64,000 bases of DNA from Gaetbulibacter_B jejuensis (GTDB lineage Bacteria > Bacteroidota > Bacteroidia > Flavobacteriales > Flavobacteriaceae). The stretch's first letter is position 1, and every line of letters starts with the position of its first letter. Position numbers and translations under genes: made by a program. The stretch covers positions 124,001-188,000 of the forward strand of contig NZ_BAAAGF010000003.1 of NCBI RefSeq assembly GCF_039524015.1, read 5' to 3'. The notes beneath the pieces were generated by a model. It was not told where the DNA came from, made no database searches, and was given only the letters and a program-made list of their open reading frames with translations. Of the stretch, positions 53,106-63,000 are shown in pieces.

Positions 53106-54120
53106 TTACTTTTTTTTCTATTTCATTAATATCTTTTACAATCTTAGGAAGGTTTTTAAAGTATACATAGGACTTATTAAAATCACCATAACTTAATGCT
53201 GGCGAACCTTGTAACACTTCATTATCCTTAATGTTTCGTCCAATTCCTGATTGTGCTTGGATTTTTACATTATTTCCTATTGTTATATGTCCTACAATAC
53301 CAACTTGACCACCTATAATACAGTTTTCACCAATTTTAGTAGATCCTGCTACACCTGTTTGAGCAGCAATAACTGTGTTTTTACCAACTTCAACATTATG
53401 TGCAATTTGTATTTGGTTATCAAGCTTAACTCCTTTTCTAATAATTGTAGAGCCTAACGTTGCTCTATCAATAGTGGTAGCAGCACCAATATCTACATAA
53501 TCTTCAATAATTACATTTCCGGTTTGTGGCACTTTGCTATATTCTCCTTTTTCATTAGGTGCAAAACCAAAACCATCAGCTCCAATTATAGCTCCTGAAT
53601 TAATCACACAGTTTGAGCCTATGCAACTTTCAGAATAAATTTTAGCTCCAGAAAACACTATGGTATTATCACCAATTGTAACATTGTCTCCTATATAAGC
53701 ACTTGGAAATATTTTTACATTATCTCCTATTTTTACCTTATCACCTATATAAGTGAATGCGCCTACATAAACGTTTTCTCCATAGCTTGCTGTTTCTGAA
53801 ATAAACGAGGGTTGTTCAACTCCGCTTTTATTAAGTTTTACCTGATTGTAATACTCCAACAATTTTGAGAACGATTTATAAGCATCTTCAACTTTTATTA
53901 AAGTTGTAGTGATGTCGTTTTCTGCTTCAAAAGTTTTATTAACTATTGTAATTGATGCCTTTGTAGAATAAATATAAGGCTTGTATTTAGGATTAGCCAA
54001 AAAGGTCAATGACCCTTCGGTTCCTTCTTCTATTTTGGAAAGCTTAGAAACTTCAACATCGGGATTTCCAATAATATCACCTTCTAAAATTCCTGCTATT
54101 TGTGTTGCTGTGAATTTCAT
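53092..54120 (-). CDS. lpxD: UDP-3-O-acylglucosamine N-acyltransferase
   Basis: About 342 residues from the Met at 54120 (KFTATQIAGILEGDIIGNPDV); three earlier codons are possible. N-terminal uridine-binding domain, then a hexapeptide beta helix. The catalytic His lies in LDNQIQIAHNVEVGKNTVIAAQ (near 240) and GADGFGFAPNEKGEYSKVPQ is the usual phenylalanine-rich substrate segment. It adds the N-linked hydroxyacyl chain of lipid A. Confidence 0.97.
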   Translation of the reverse strand: MKFTATQIAGILEGDIIGNPDVEVSKLSKIEEGTEGSLTFLANPKYKPYIYSTKASITIVNKTFEAENDITTTLIKVEDAYKSFSKLLEYYNQVKLNKSGVEQPSFISETASYGENVYVGAFTYIGDKVKIGDNVKIFPSAYIGDNVTIGDNTIVFSGAKIYSESCIGSNCVINSGAIIGADGFGFAPNEKGEYSKVPQTGNVIIEDYVDIGAATTIDRATLGSTIIRKGVKLDNQIQIAHNVEVGKNTVIAAQTGVAGSTKIGENCIIGGQVGIVGHITIGNNVKIQAQSGIGRNIKDNEVLQGSPALSYGDFNKSYVYFKNLPKIVKDINEIEKKVNGNN

Positions 54121-54145
54121 TAATCGCAAAAATAGAAAAAATGTA

Positions 54146-55375
54146 TCACATTTTATCCTTAGGATAACATATATAATATTTAGTCACTTGTTTTGAAAGG
54201 GACTTGATGTTAAACTGGTCTGATACTTTAGCAATGTCTACTATCTTTCCATTTTTTTGAAGAATATTAATTCCTTGCTTTTTGGCGTTGTAAGCCTGAT
54301 TAGAAATTTCGCCATAAAACACAAAATACTCAGCTTCTTCTTTAGATATTGAATGCTTGTTCATTAGGTTTTGAGTGTGTTTTAGCAAAACATCTTTCTT
54401 TATCTTTTTATTCTTTATTTTAACTTTAAGTAAATCTCTATTGATAATCATTTCACAAAGGTTTCTCAGTACAAAATCTTCATGAAACTGCCATGTTTTC
54501 ATTGCTGAAACAATATCATAATCGTCTAATCTTGAAAAGGCTTCTAGAGTTTCTTTATTAAAATCATCTAGAGAGATTTCATTCTTAAGAAAATACTGCA
54601 AAGGCTCACTTGCTTGCAAATGAACTCCTTTATTAGTTAACTCCTTAGCTCTACTCAACACTCTCATTAACAACTGCTCAGCAGCCAAACTAGTTTTATG
54701 CAAATACACTTGCCAATACATAAAACGTCTTGCTACTAAAAATTTCTCAACACTATAAATACCTTTTTCTTCAACAACCAACACATCGTCAACTACGTTA
54801 AGCATAGTTATTAATCGCTCACTGTTAATATTTCCCTCAGCAACTCCTGTGTAAAAACTATCACGCTTTAAATAATCTGATCGATCCATATCTAATTGAC
54901 CAGATATTAATTGACATAAAAACTTTCTGGAATAGTTACCTTTAAAAATAGCTATAGCAAGCGTTAAACTTGAGTTAAATTCTTTATTCAACTGCTCCAT
55001 AAAAAGCATTGAAATATCCTCGTGCGAGACTCCACTAACAATACTATGTTCCATAGCATGCGAGAACGGACCATGACCAATATCGTGTAATAAAATGGCA
55101 ATATAGAGCGCATTTTCTTCTTCCTCAGAAATGGCAACTCCTTTAAAACGAAGCACATTCACCGCTTTTTGCATTAGATGCATACAACCAATTGCATGAT
55201 GAAATCTAGTATGATGTGCACCTGGATAAACCAGATAAGACATTCCCATTTGGGTTATTCGTCTTAAACGCTGAAAGTATCTGTGTTCGATTAAATCAAA
55301 AATTAACGAATTTGGAATAGTAATAAATCCGTAAATTGGGTCGTTAAATATCTTAAGTTTGTTTACCTTATTCAA
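54146..55375 (-). CDS. HD-domain phosphohydrolase (dNTPase-like)
   Basis: 409 residues. The metal-binding HD motif is complete: H in HHTRFHHAIGCMHLM (about 56-70), HD in LLHDIGHGPFSHAMEH (about 95-110) and the later Asp in SGQLDMDRSDYL. The pattern matches the SAMHD1/YwfO-like group, many of which hydrolyse dNTPs; the natural substrate here is unknown. It is the first gene of the lipid A run and diverges from porX across 35 bases. Confidence 0.9.
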   Translation of the reverse strand: MNKVNKLKIFNDPIYGFITIPNSLIFDLIEHRYFQRLRRITQMGMSYLVYPGAHHTRFHHAIGCMHLMQKAVNVLRFKGVAISEEEENALYIAILLHDIGHGPFSHAMEHSIVSGVSHEDISMLFMEQLNKEFNSSLTLAIAIFKGNYSRKFLCQLISGQLDMDRSDYLKRDSFYTGVAEGNINSERLITMLNVVDDVLVVEEKGIYSVEKFLVARRFMYWQVYLHKTSLAAEQLLMRVLSRAKELTNKGVHLQASEPLQYFLKNEISLDDFNKETLEAFSRLDDYDIVSAMKTWQFHEDFVLRNLCEMIINRDLLKVKIKNKKIKKDVLLKHTQNLMNKHSISKEEAEYFVFYGEISNQAYNAKKQGINILQKNGKIVDIAKVSDQFNIKSLSKQVTKYYICYPKDKM

Positions 55376-55410
55376 ACTTCAATTTTTACTTTAAATTTAA
55401 ACAAATATAC

Positions 55411-56964
55411 ATGAACAATATAAATATTCTTTGGGTTGACGATGAAATTGATTTACTTAAACCGCATATTCTCTTTTTAGAACAAAAGCAATACAAGGTT
55501 ACTACATGCAAAAGTGGTACTGAAGCTATCGAAATTATTAACGATACTAATTTTGATATTGTTTTTTTAGATGAAAACATGCCAGGACTTACAGGATTGG
55601 AAACCTTAAATGAGATTAAAGAAAAGCGTGCTAACCTTCCTGTAGTTATGATTACTAAAAGTGAAGAAGAGTACATTATGGAAGAAGCTATAGGTAGTAA
55701 AATAGCCGATTACCTTATAAAACCTGTAAACCCAAATCAAATACTACTGAGTTTAAAAAAGAATTTGGACCATTCTAGGTTAGTTTCAGAAAAGACAACT
55801 TCTAACTACCAACAAGAGTTTAGGAAAATAGCTATGGACTTATCTATGGTTAACTCTTTTAAAGAATGGGAAGAATTGTATCAAAAACTGATTTATTGGG
55901 AATTACAGCTTGAAGATATTGAAGATGTTGGCATGACTGAGATTTTAGAATCTCAAAAAAGTGAAGCTAACCAACAGTTTGGAAAATTTATAGACAAGAA
56001 CTACCCTAGTTGGTTTGATCACAATACCGAAGCACCTATAATGTCGCATACCTTATTTAAAGAAAAGGTTGTTCCTGAATTAAGCGACAAACAACCAACT
56101 CTTTTTGTGGTTATTGATAATTTACGTTACGACCAATGGAAAGCATTTGAGCCTATTGTAAACAATTACTACAAAAAAACATACGAAGAGCCGTTTTACA
56201 GTATTCTCCCTACAGCTACGCAATATGCAAGAAATGCTATTTTTTCTGGTTTAATGCCAAGTGATATGGAAAAGCTACATCCAGACCTTTGGAAAAACGA
56301 CACTGATGATGGTGGTAAAAATTTACACGAAGCAGAATTTCTTGAAGCACAATTAAAACGCTTAGGGTTATCACACTTAAAACATGAGTATCACAAAATC
56401 ACAAACTTAAAGTCTGGAAAAAAACTAGTTGAAAACTTTAAAGCTTTAAAAGACAACGACCTTACTGTAGTGGTTTACAATTTTGTAGATATGCTTTCTC
56501 ACGCTAAAACCGAAATGGAAGTTGTAAAAGAGTTAGCTTCAAACGATAAGGCATACAGATCTTTAACACAAAGCTGGTTTAAAAACTCTCCATTATTAGA
56601 AATGATTCAACAAGCACAGCTTCTTGGTTTTAAGCTTATTTTAACTACAGACCATGGAACCATTAATGTAAAAAACCCATCAAGAGTAATTGGTGATAGA
56701 GATACTAGTTTAAATTTAAGATACAAAACTGGACGTAGCCTAACTTATGAAAATAAAGATGTACTTGCAGCTAAAGATCCAAAGACCATACATTTGCCTT
56801 CAATCACGATGAGTAGCTCTTATATCTTCGCAAAAGGCGATGTCTTTTTAGCTTATCCAAACAATTATAACCATTATGTAAGCTATTACAGAAACACTTA
56901 TCAACATGGTGGAGTGTCTCTAGAAGAAATGATTATTCCGTTTGTTGTCATGAGTCCAAAATAA
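55411..56964 (+). CDS. porX: T9SS regulator PorX, PglZ-domain response regulator
   Basis: 517 residues. A receiver domain (about 3-120) has D10/D11 and the phospho-acceptor D54 in VFLDENMPG. A helical linker is followed by an alkaline phosphatase-superfamily PglZ domain (about 215-515: PTLFVVIDNLRYDQWKAF, FSGLMPSDMEKLHP and ILTTDHGTINV). This combination is the T9SS regulator PorX, phosphorylated by PorY and reported to have phosphodiesterase activity. Three T9SS cargo genes lie in the same window. Confidence 0.95.
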   Translation: MNNINILWVDDEIDLLKPHILFLEQKQYKVTTCKSGTEAIEIINDTNFDIVFLDENMPGLTGLETLNEIKEKRANLPVVMITKSEEEYIMEEAIGSKIADYLIKPVNPNQILLSLKKNLDHSRLVSEKTTSNYQQEFRKIAMDLSMVNSFKEWEELYQKLIYWELQLEDIEDVGMTEILESQKSEANQQFGKFIDKNYPSWFDHNTEAPIMSHTLFKEKVVPELSDKQPTLFVVIDNLRYDQWKAFEPIVNNYYKKTYEEPFYSILPTATQYARNAIFSGLMPSDMEKLHPDLWKNDTDDGGKNLHEAEFLEAQLKRLGLSHLKHEYHKITNLKSGKKLVENFKALKDNDLTVVVYNFVDMLSHAKTEMEVVKELASNDKAYRSLTQSWFKNSPLLEMIQQAQLLGFKLILTTDHGTINVKNPSRVIGDRDTSLNLRYKTGRSLTYENKDVLAAKDPKTIHLPSITMSSSYIFAKGDVFLAYPNNYNHYVSYYRNTYQHGGVSLEEMIIPFVVMSPK

Positions 56965-57066
56965 TCTATGTAATGCAAAAAAATCCGACGAAATACACTT
57001 TTTATTGGTTTTTCTCGAATTTTATTCTTATACTTGTGCTGAATTTTATACTTAGCAAGTACAATT

Positions 57067-57522
57067 TTGGAAATAACTTATCAAATATCTGATATTCATT
57101 CAATTGCTGAAGCAGTTATAAAACATGCATCTTCTAGAACAATTTTGTTTTACGGAGAAATGGGTGTTGGCAAAACTACACTCATAAAAGCGATTGTTGA
57201 ACATCTTGGTAGTAATGATTTGGTAAGTAGTCCAACATTCTCACTTGTTAACGAATATTCATCTCCTTCTGATACGATTTTTCATTTTGATTTTTATAGA
57301 ATTGAAAACGAGGAAGAAGCATTAAATTTTGGTATTGAAGATTACTTCTACTCTAGTGCATGGAAACTTGTAGAATGGCCAGAAAAAATTCCAAATTTAA
57401 TACCAGATGACGCAGAAATTATAACAATTCTTTCTGATGAAAATGGTAAAAGAACCCTCAAATTTGACCAAAACATAAAATTAACCAAAAAAAAACCTAT
57501 GGAGCAGCAAAATTTTTTGTAA
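57067..57522 (+). CDS. tsaE: tRNA threonylcarbamoyladenosine biosynthesis ATPase TsaE
   Basis: 151 residues. Walker A is GEMGVGKTT (30-38), followed by the family's VSSPTFSLVNEYSSP and FHFDFYRIENEEEA, with the later LVEWPEKIP. The start codon is TTG at 57067: the first in-frame stop upstream is at 57040 and no ATG lies between. TsaE drives t6A37 synthesis with TsaB and TsaD. It follows porX by 102 bases, the usual order in Flavobacteriia. Confidence 0.94.
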   Translation: MEITYQISDIHSIAEAVIKHASSRTILFYGEMGVGKTTLIKAIVEHLGSNDLVSSPTFSLVNEYSSPSDTIFHFDFYRIENEEEALNFGIEDYFYSSAWKLVEWPEKIPNLIPDDAEIITILSDENGKRTLKFDQNIKLTKKKPMEQQNFL

Positions 57523-57640
57523 AAAAAGTGGCATCACACCAATAGAGCATAGTTGCAAAGTACGGAAAAACCGTAACGTTCAAGCGATTTCTGAAAATTA
57601 TTTTAACATTTCTTTAACAGAATTTAACTCCTGTTGATTC

Positions 57641-57648
57641 TAAATTTG
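57641..57648 (+). promoter_or_regulatory. -7 box upstream of the small exported peptide gene
   Basis: An exact TAAATTTG box with a poorly matched -33 region. Transcription would begin near 57655, about 24 bases before the ATG at 57679. Confidence 0.5.
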
Positions 57649-57678
57649 AAGTAATTAATTAATTAAATCCCTTGAATT

Positions 57679-57825
57679 ATGAAAACAAAAAAGTACGTAT
57701 TAGCAGTTGCTATTTTCGGTGGAATGTTATTTGCAGCACAGGCTACAAATTTAATTGACTTAAATGACCAAACAACAACAAACATCGAAAAAGCAAAAAT
57801 CAAAATTCCAGGTCAAGGAAAATAG
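57679..57825 (+). CDS. Small exported peptide of unknown function
   Basis: 48 residues, too short for standard gene calling. It has a good signal peptide (KTKKYVLAVAIFGGMLFAAQA) and a short mature part ending KIKIPGQGK. Similar short proteins stand before alanine dehydrogenase-like genes in related genomes, as far as I recall. Its last 62 bases overlap the next gene in another frame, and a -7 box precedes it, so it is probably translated first and couples to that gene. Confidence 0.75.
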   Translation: MKTKKYVLAVAIFGGMLFAAQATNLIDLNDQTTTNIEKAKIKIPGQGK

Positions 57826-58315
57826 TGCTAAGTCATTAGTATATGGAACTATTATTGCTACTTTAATAGCTTTAACTCCATATATTTTTACCTTTTACGA
57901 GAGTGTCCCTAACGTTAAAGTTTGGGACACTTTTTTGTTTACATATAGCAGTAACTATTACACTAGTGCACAAATCACAGCTTGGACACTTATGAATAAG
58001 TTAATTCCGTTATTACTTATTTTTGTTTGGTTTTTTACATCAAGACATTGGTGGTATCATGCACTATTAGTGCCAATTGCAATGTATGTATATCAAGTAA
58101 TTGAAATATTTAATGACGATTTAGAGTTTATAGATACTAGCAAGCAAATTTTTTATTTACTACCTGTTATGGCTATAGTTGTTCCTTCAATATACCTTAT
58201 AAGAGTTAGAATCTTTGATAAATTAAATGATGCTGATAAGACTATGCAGGACTTAGAAGATGAATTTAAAATTAAGCCAAAAGGTATTTTAGGAAAACTT
58301 AAAGATTACTTTTAA
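57764..58315 (+). CDS. Four-helix membrane protein of unknown function
   Basis: 183 residues: a Gln/Lys-rich N-terminus (MTKQQQTSKKQKSKFQVK), then four hydrophobic segments (for example SLVYGTIIATLIALTPYIFTF and IPLLLIFVWFFTSRHWWYHAL) and a charged tail. No named family. Its first 62 bases lie inside the exported-peptide gene. It ends 57 bases before the ald homologue. Confidence 0.75.
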   Translation: MTKQQQTSKKQKSKFQVKENSAKSLVYGTIIATLIALTPYIFTFYESVPNVKVWDTFLFTYSSNYYTSAQITAWTLMNKLIPLLLIFVWFFTSRHWWYHALLVPIAMYVYQVIEIFNDDLEFIDTSKQIFYLLPVMAIVVPSIYLIRVRIFDKLNDADKTMQDLEDEFKIKPKGILGKLKDYF

Positions 58316-58329
58316 AGAGTTCTTTTAAA

Positions 58330-58356
58330 ATTCAAATTATTATTTGTAATTTGAAT
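58330..58356. promoter_or_regulatory. Inverted repeat upstream of the alanine dehydrogenase homologue
   Basis: ATTCAAATTA-N7-TAATTTGAAT has perfect 10-bp arms and ends 16 bases before the ATG. There is no T run, so it is unlikely to be a terminator. The size and symmetry fit the operator of a dimeric regulator. None is encoded nearby. Confidence 0.55.
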
Positions 58357-58372
58357 ATTATTTCAATCACAA

Positions 58373-59572
58373 ATGAGTAAATCTTTATCTCCTTTTACAA
58401 GGGCTCAACTTTTGCCTCAAGAAGAAAAACTAGAAGTTTTAAGAAAAAAAGGCAAACTATACATTGGTATTCCAAAAGAAACTTATTTTCAAGAGAAAAG
58501 AGTTTGTTTAACTCCTGATGCAGTATCTGCTTTAGTGTCAAATGGACATAGAGTAATGATAGAATCTGGAGCTGGCGAAGGCGCTAACTTTAAAGACAAA
58601 AACTACAGTGAAGCAGGTGCCGAAGTTACCAAAGATACAGCTAAGGTCTACTCTAACCCTATTATTCTAAAAGTAGAACCACCTTCTCTTGACGAAATAA
58701 AACTTATTAATCCGCAAACGCTTCTTATTTCTGCATTACAGTTAAAAACTCAAAGTAAAAAATACTTTGAAGCTCTTGCTTCTAAACGAATTACTGCTTT
58801 AGCTTTTGAATTTATTAAAGATGAAGATGGTGCATATCCTGCTGTGCGATCACTTAGTGAAATTGCTGGAACAGCTTCAATTTTAATTGCTTCAGAATTA
58901 CTATCTAATGTTAATGGTGGTAACGGATTAATGTTTGGTAATATTAGTGGTGTTCCTCCTACTGAAGTTGTAATTATAGGTGCTGGTACTGTTGGTGAAT
59001 TTGCTGCACGTTCAGCTATTGGGCTTGGAGCCAATGTAAAAGTTTTTGACAACTCTATTACCAAATTACGTTGTTTACAGTCTAACTTAGGAAGAACAAT
59101 ATACACCTCAACCATTCAACCAAAAAACTTAATTAAAGCCCTAAAACGCTGTGATGTTGCTATTGGAGCTGTAAGAGGAACCAATAGAGCTCCTATTGTT
59201 GTTACTGAAGAAATGGTTTGCAGCATGAAAAATGGAGCTGTTGTAATAGATGTTAGTATTGATATGGGAGGCTGTTTTGAAACTAGTGAAATTACAAATC
59301 ATGACCATCCAACTTTTGAAGTCAATGGAGTTACTCACTATTGTGTACCTAATATTCCTGCTCGATACTCTAGATCTGCATCAGTTTCTATCAGTAATAT
59401 TTTCACACCTTATCTACTAAAAATTGCTGAAGATGGTGGTATTGAAGATGCTATCAGGTTTGATAGAGGTTTAAAAAACGGTTTATACTTATATCATGGT
59501 GTTTTAACCAATAAGTCGGTAGCTGATTGGTTTGGTCTTAACTATAATGACGTAAACTTGCTTATTTTTTAG
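58373..59572 (+). CDS. ald: Alanine dehydrogenase/PntA-like protein with a substituted catalytic His
   Basis: 399 residues, about 28 longer than usual at the N-terminus. It has the N-terminal IGIPKETYFQEKRVCLTPDAV (R43), K100 in LKVEPP, the Rossmann motif VIIGAGTVGEFAARSAIGLGA and D297 in VSIDMGGC, matching the conserved Arg, Lys and Asp of alanine dehydrogenases. At the place of the catalytic His (FLHLA in mycobacterial Ald) it has Gln123 (ALQLKTQS). Alanine oxidation is therefore not certain, and the label is by family. Confidence 0.85.
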   Translation: MSKSLSPFTRAQLLPQEEKLEVLRKKGKLYIGIPKETYFQEKRVCLTPDAVSALVSNGHRVMIESGAGEGANFKDKNYSEAGAEVTKDTAKVYSNPIILKVEPPSLDEIKLINPQTLLISALQLKTQSKKYFEALASKRITALAFEFIKDEDGAYPAVRSLSEIAGTASILIASELLSNVNGGNGLMFGNISGVPPTEVVIIGAGTVGEFAARSAIGLGANVKVFDNSITKLRCLQSNLGRTIYTSTIQPKNLIKALKRCDVAIGAVRGTNRAPIVVTEEMVCSMKNGAVVIDVSIDMGGCFETSEITNHDHPTFEVNGVTHYCVPNIPARYSRSASVSISNIFTPYLLKIAEDGGIEDAIRFDRGLKNGLYLYHGVLTNKSVADWFGLNYNDVNLLIF

Positions 59573-59652
59573 TTCAATTCATCTTTACTAAGTTGGAGTT
59601 TTGCTAAGGTTAAAAAGGGTTGTATTTTTACAGAAAATTTTCAATTTAACTA

Positions 59653-60024
59653 ATGAAATTAATACAACGTATAGGTTACTACTTAGGAGGATTTTCAATA
59701 GGTTTAATACTTTTAGCCTTTTTTTTAAGAGGAAAAAATACTTCTTGTGATTATGGTCCAAACGCAAGAACCATTAAAAACATTTCAATTAAAAAACGAT
59801 TGCTCTCAGATGAAACGAAAGCAATTATGAATACTCATGATATAGACACTACTACTATCACTAATTTAATTTTAACTGGAGATGTTAACTTTCAAGAAAG
59901 TGATACAAAGTCTGAAGATTGCAAAACTTATGTAATTGAAAACAAGTTAAATAAAAGTGATATTGCACTTCATATCAGAAACTGTGATTCAGTAGCTACT
60001 GTTCTTTCAATAGATTTTAAATAA
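59653..60024 (+). CDS. DUF4258 family protein
   Basis: 123 residues with one N-terminal membrane segment (about 5-24, GYYLGGFSIGLILLAFFL). The rest has a small DUF4258-like fold, with RTIKNISIKKRLL and a C-terminal segment IALHIRNCDSVATVLSIDF. DUF4258 members are often toxin-like or unknown; the anchored version beside an alanine dehydrogenase homologue is a recurring flavobacterial arrangement, as I recall. It ends at a strong bidirectional terminator. Confidence 0.78.
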   Translation: MKLIQRIGYYLGGFSIGLILLAFFLRGKNTSCDYGPNARTIKNISIKKRLLSDETKAIMNTHDIDTTTITNLILTGDVNFQESDTKSEDCKTYVIENKLNKSDIALHIRNCDSVATVLSIDFK

Positions 60025-60058
60025 AAAAGACTTGGATAACCAAGTCTTTTCTTTTTTT
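60025..60058. terminator. Bidirectional terminator between DUF4258 and the repeat-protein gene
   Basis: AAAAGACTTGG (60025-60035) pairs with CCAAGTCTTTT (60040-60050) across an ATAA loop, and both sides carry A or T runs. It closes two converging genes. Confidence 0.9.
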
Positions 60059-63000
60059 ATCGAATAGGAATTTTTTTAACGAGTGCTTTATCATCGTATA
60101 TCAACCTAATGATATAGATTCCTCTAGAGAATGAGCTTGTATCTATTTCTTTTACAACAATTGACTCATCTTCTTCTTCAAAATCAATAGAGAACACGTG
60201 TTTTCCAGTAATATCAAATATAGACATGTTATTCACATTAACGCTTTGATAACCTGATACGCGTACTTTTAACACATCTGTTTGTGGGTCTTGATATACA
60301 AGAAAATCAAACTCCTCAGGCTCATCAGGAGTTTCTATTGATGAACAATCAACCACTGAAACAATTACTGAGGTCTCATCAAAATCTAACGCATTAAATA
60401 CTGTTACTGAATATTCTAAACTCTCTTCAGGCGATACAGTTATGCTTTCAGTTGTATCTCCTGTACTCCATAAATACTCATCTCCTCCTGAAGCTGTAAG
60501 TGTAACAGTCTCTCCTAAACAAATTTCATTTTGCTCAACATCAACAACTGCTGTAACTTCTTCTAATACATTAACTGTTATTTGCTTCTCATCTTCACAA
60601 TTGTTTATAAATCCAGTAACTGAATATGTTGTTGTAACACTAGGATTAACAGCTATGTTAGGCTGAGTTGCACCATTGCTCCATTGGTAACTATTAGCTC
60701 CTGTTGCTGATAAAGTAATATAATCACCTTGCAGTATCATAACTTCATCTCCATTTTGAATAATAACATTTGGATTAGGATTAACAGTAACTGTGACTTC
60801 ATCTTCATCTTGTTGATCACCTACATAAACAATAACCGAATAGGTTGAGGTTGAACTAGGACTTACTGTTATACTTTGTGTAGTAGCTCCTGTGCTCCAT
60901 AGATAACTTTCACCTCCAGAAGCTGTTAAAACAGTTTCGTAACCTTGACAAATACTAACATCATCTCCTGCGTTGGCAATTACTAGGTCTTCAACTGATA
61001 CTAAAACAGAATCTGATGCTTCACATCCATTTGTAAATCCTGTAACTGAATAAGTTGTGGCCTCTGCTGGACTTACTGTTATACTTTGGGTAGTTTCTCC
61101 TGTACTCCATAAATAAGTATCTGCTCCAGTAGCTGTAAGCGTAGTGCTTTCTCCTACACTTATTGTAACATTAGAACCTGCATCAACAATTGGTAATTCA
61201 TTTACAGTAACCATCACTTGATTAGTACTTGAACAATTGTTTTCAAAAACTTCAACTGAATATGTTGTTGTTTCACTTGGAGATACAGTTATACTTTCTG
61301 TAGTTTCTCCTGTACTCCATAAATATGTACTTCCTCCTGAGGCTGTTAGCGTAATAGAGTTACCAAAACAAACAGACACATCTTCTCCTGCATTAGCTAT
61401 GGGAAGTGCATTTACTGTTACAGTAACATCATCTTGATCTGAATTACTTCCAGATTCATCATAAGCAGTAACAATATAGGTTGTTGTTTCAGTTGGACTT
61501 ACTGTAATACTTTGTGTGGTTTCACCTGTACTCCATTCATACGTTGCGCCTCCTGTAGCTATTAAAACCACCTCTTCGCCTTCGCAAATCGATACATCTT
61601 CTCCTGCATCAGCAACTACAGTGCTACCTTGCAAAAAAACAGTAACAATGTTCGTGTTTTCACATCCATTTGTAAATCCTGTAACTGAATAAGTTGTTGT
61701 CTCTACAGGACTTACTGTTATACTTTGGGTAGTTTCTCCTGTACTCCATAAATAAGAATCTGCTCCAGTAGCTGTAAGCGTAGTGCTTTCTCCTACATTT
61801 ATTGTAACATTAGAACCTGCATCAACAATTGGTAATTCATTTACAGTAACCATCACTTCATCAGTACTTGAACAATTGTTTTCAAAAACTTCAACTGAAT
61901 ATGTTGTTGTTTCACTTGGTGATACAGTTATACTTTCTGTAGTTTCTCCTGTACTCCACAAATGAGCACTTCCTCCTGAAGCTGTTAGCGTAATAGAGTT
62001 ACCTAAACAAACAGACACATCTTCTCCTGCATTAGCTATGGGAAGTGCATTTACTGTTACAGTAACATCATCTTGATCTGAATTACTTCCTGATGCATCA
62101 TACGCAGTAACAATATAGGTTGTTGTTTCAGTTGGACTTACTGTAATACTTTGTGTGGTTTCACCTGTACTCCATTCATACGTTGCTCCTCCTGTAGCTG
62201 TTAAAACAACCTCATCGCCTTCACAAATTGACACATCTTCTCCTGCATCAGCAACTACACTATTATCAACAACTGTTACAGTTACAGTATCAGAAGCTTC
62301 ACAATCAGCCACAAAACCTGTTACTGTGTAAGTAGTTGTTTCGATTGGACTTACTGTTATTGACTCAGATGTCTCATCAGTATCCCATAAATATGTATCT
62401 CCTCCTGAAGCTGTAAGCATTGTACTTTCTCCAAGATTAATTGTTACATCTTCTCCTGCATTAATCACAGGAAGCTCACTAACAGTTACTAGCACTTCAT
62501 CACTACTAGAACAATCGTTTTCAAAAACTTCAACTGAATATATTGTTGTTTCACTTGGTGATACAGTTATACTTTCTGTAGTTTCTCCTGTACTCCATAA
62601 ATATGTACTTCCTCCTGAAGCTGTTAGCGTAATAGAGTTACCTAAACAAACAGACACATCTTCTCCTGCATTAGCTATGGGAAGTGCATTTACTGTTACA
62701 GTAACATCATCTTGATCTGAATTACTTCCAGATTCATCATAAGCAGTAACAATATAGGTTGTTGTTTCAGTTGGACTTACTGTAATACTTTGTGTAGTTT
62801 CACCTGTACTCCACTCATACGTTGCTCCTCCAGAAGCTGTTAAAACCACCTCATCTCCTTCGCAAATCGACACATCTTCTCCTGCGTTTGCAGTTATGCC
62901 TGCTGAATCTTGTGGTGCTTCTACAACCCACAACAAAGGATAAGAATTGCTTTCTAAGCTAGCGTTATCCCAATTACTTGCGAATATCACCTTAGACCCA

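Noticed and set aside
60442..61965. Several plus-strand open frames of 60-74 codons opposite the repeat-protein gene
   Set aside because: They recur with the 639-bp repeat and are antisense images of biased Ser/Thr codons; no start context or family match.
60985..62901. Tandem repeats considered as a CRISPR array or mobile element
   Set aside because: The unit is 639 bp, in frame and protein-coding, with no short repeats or unique spacers.
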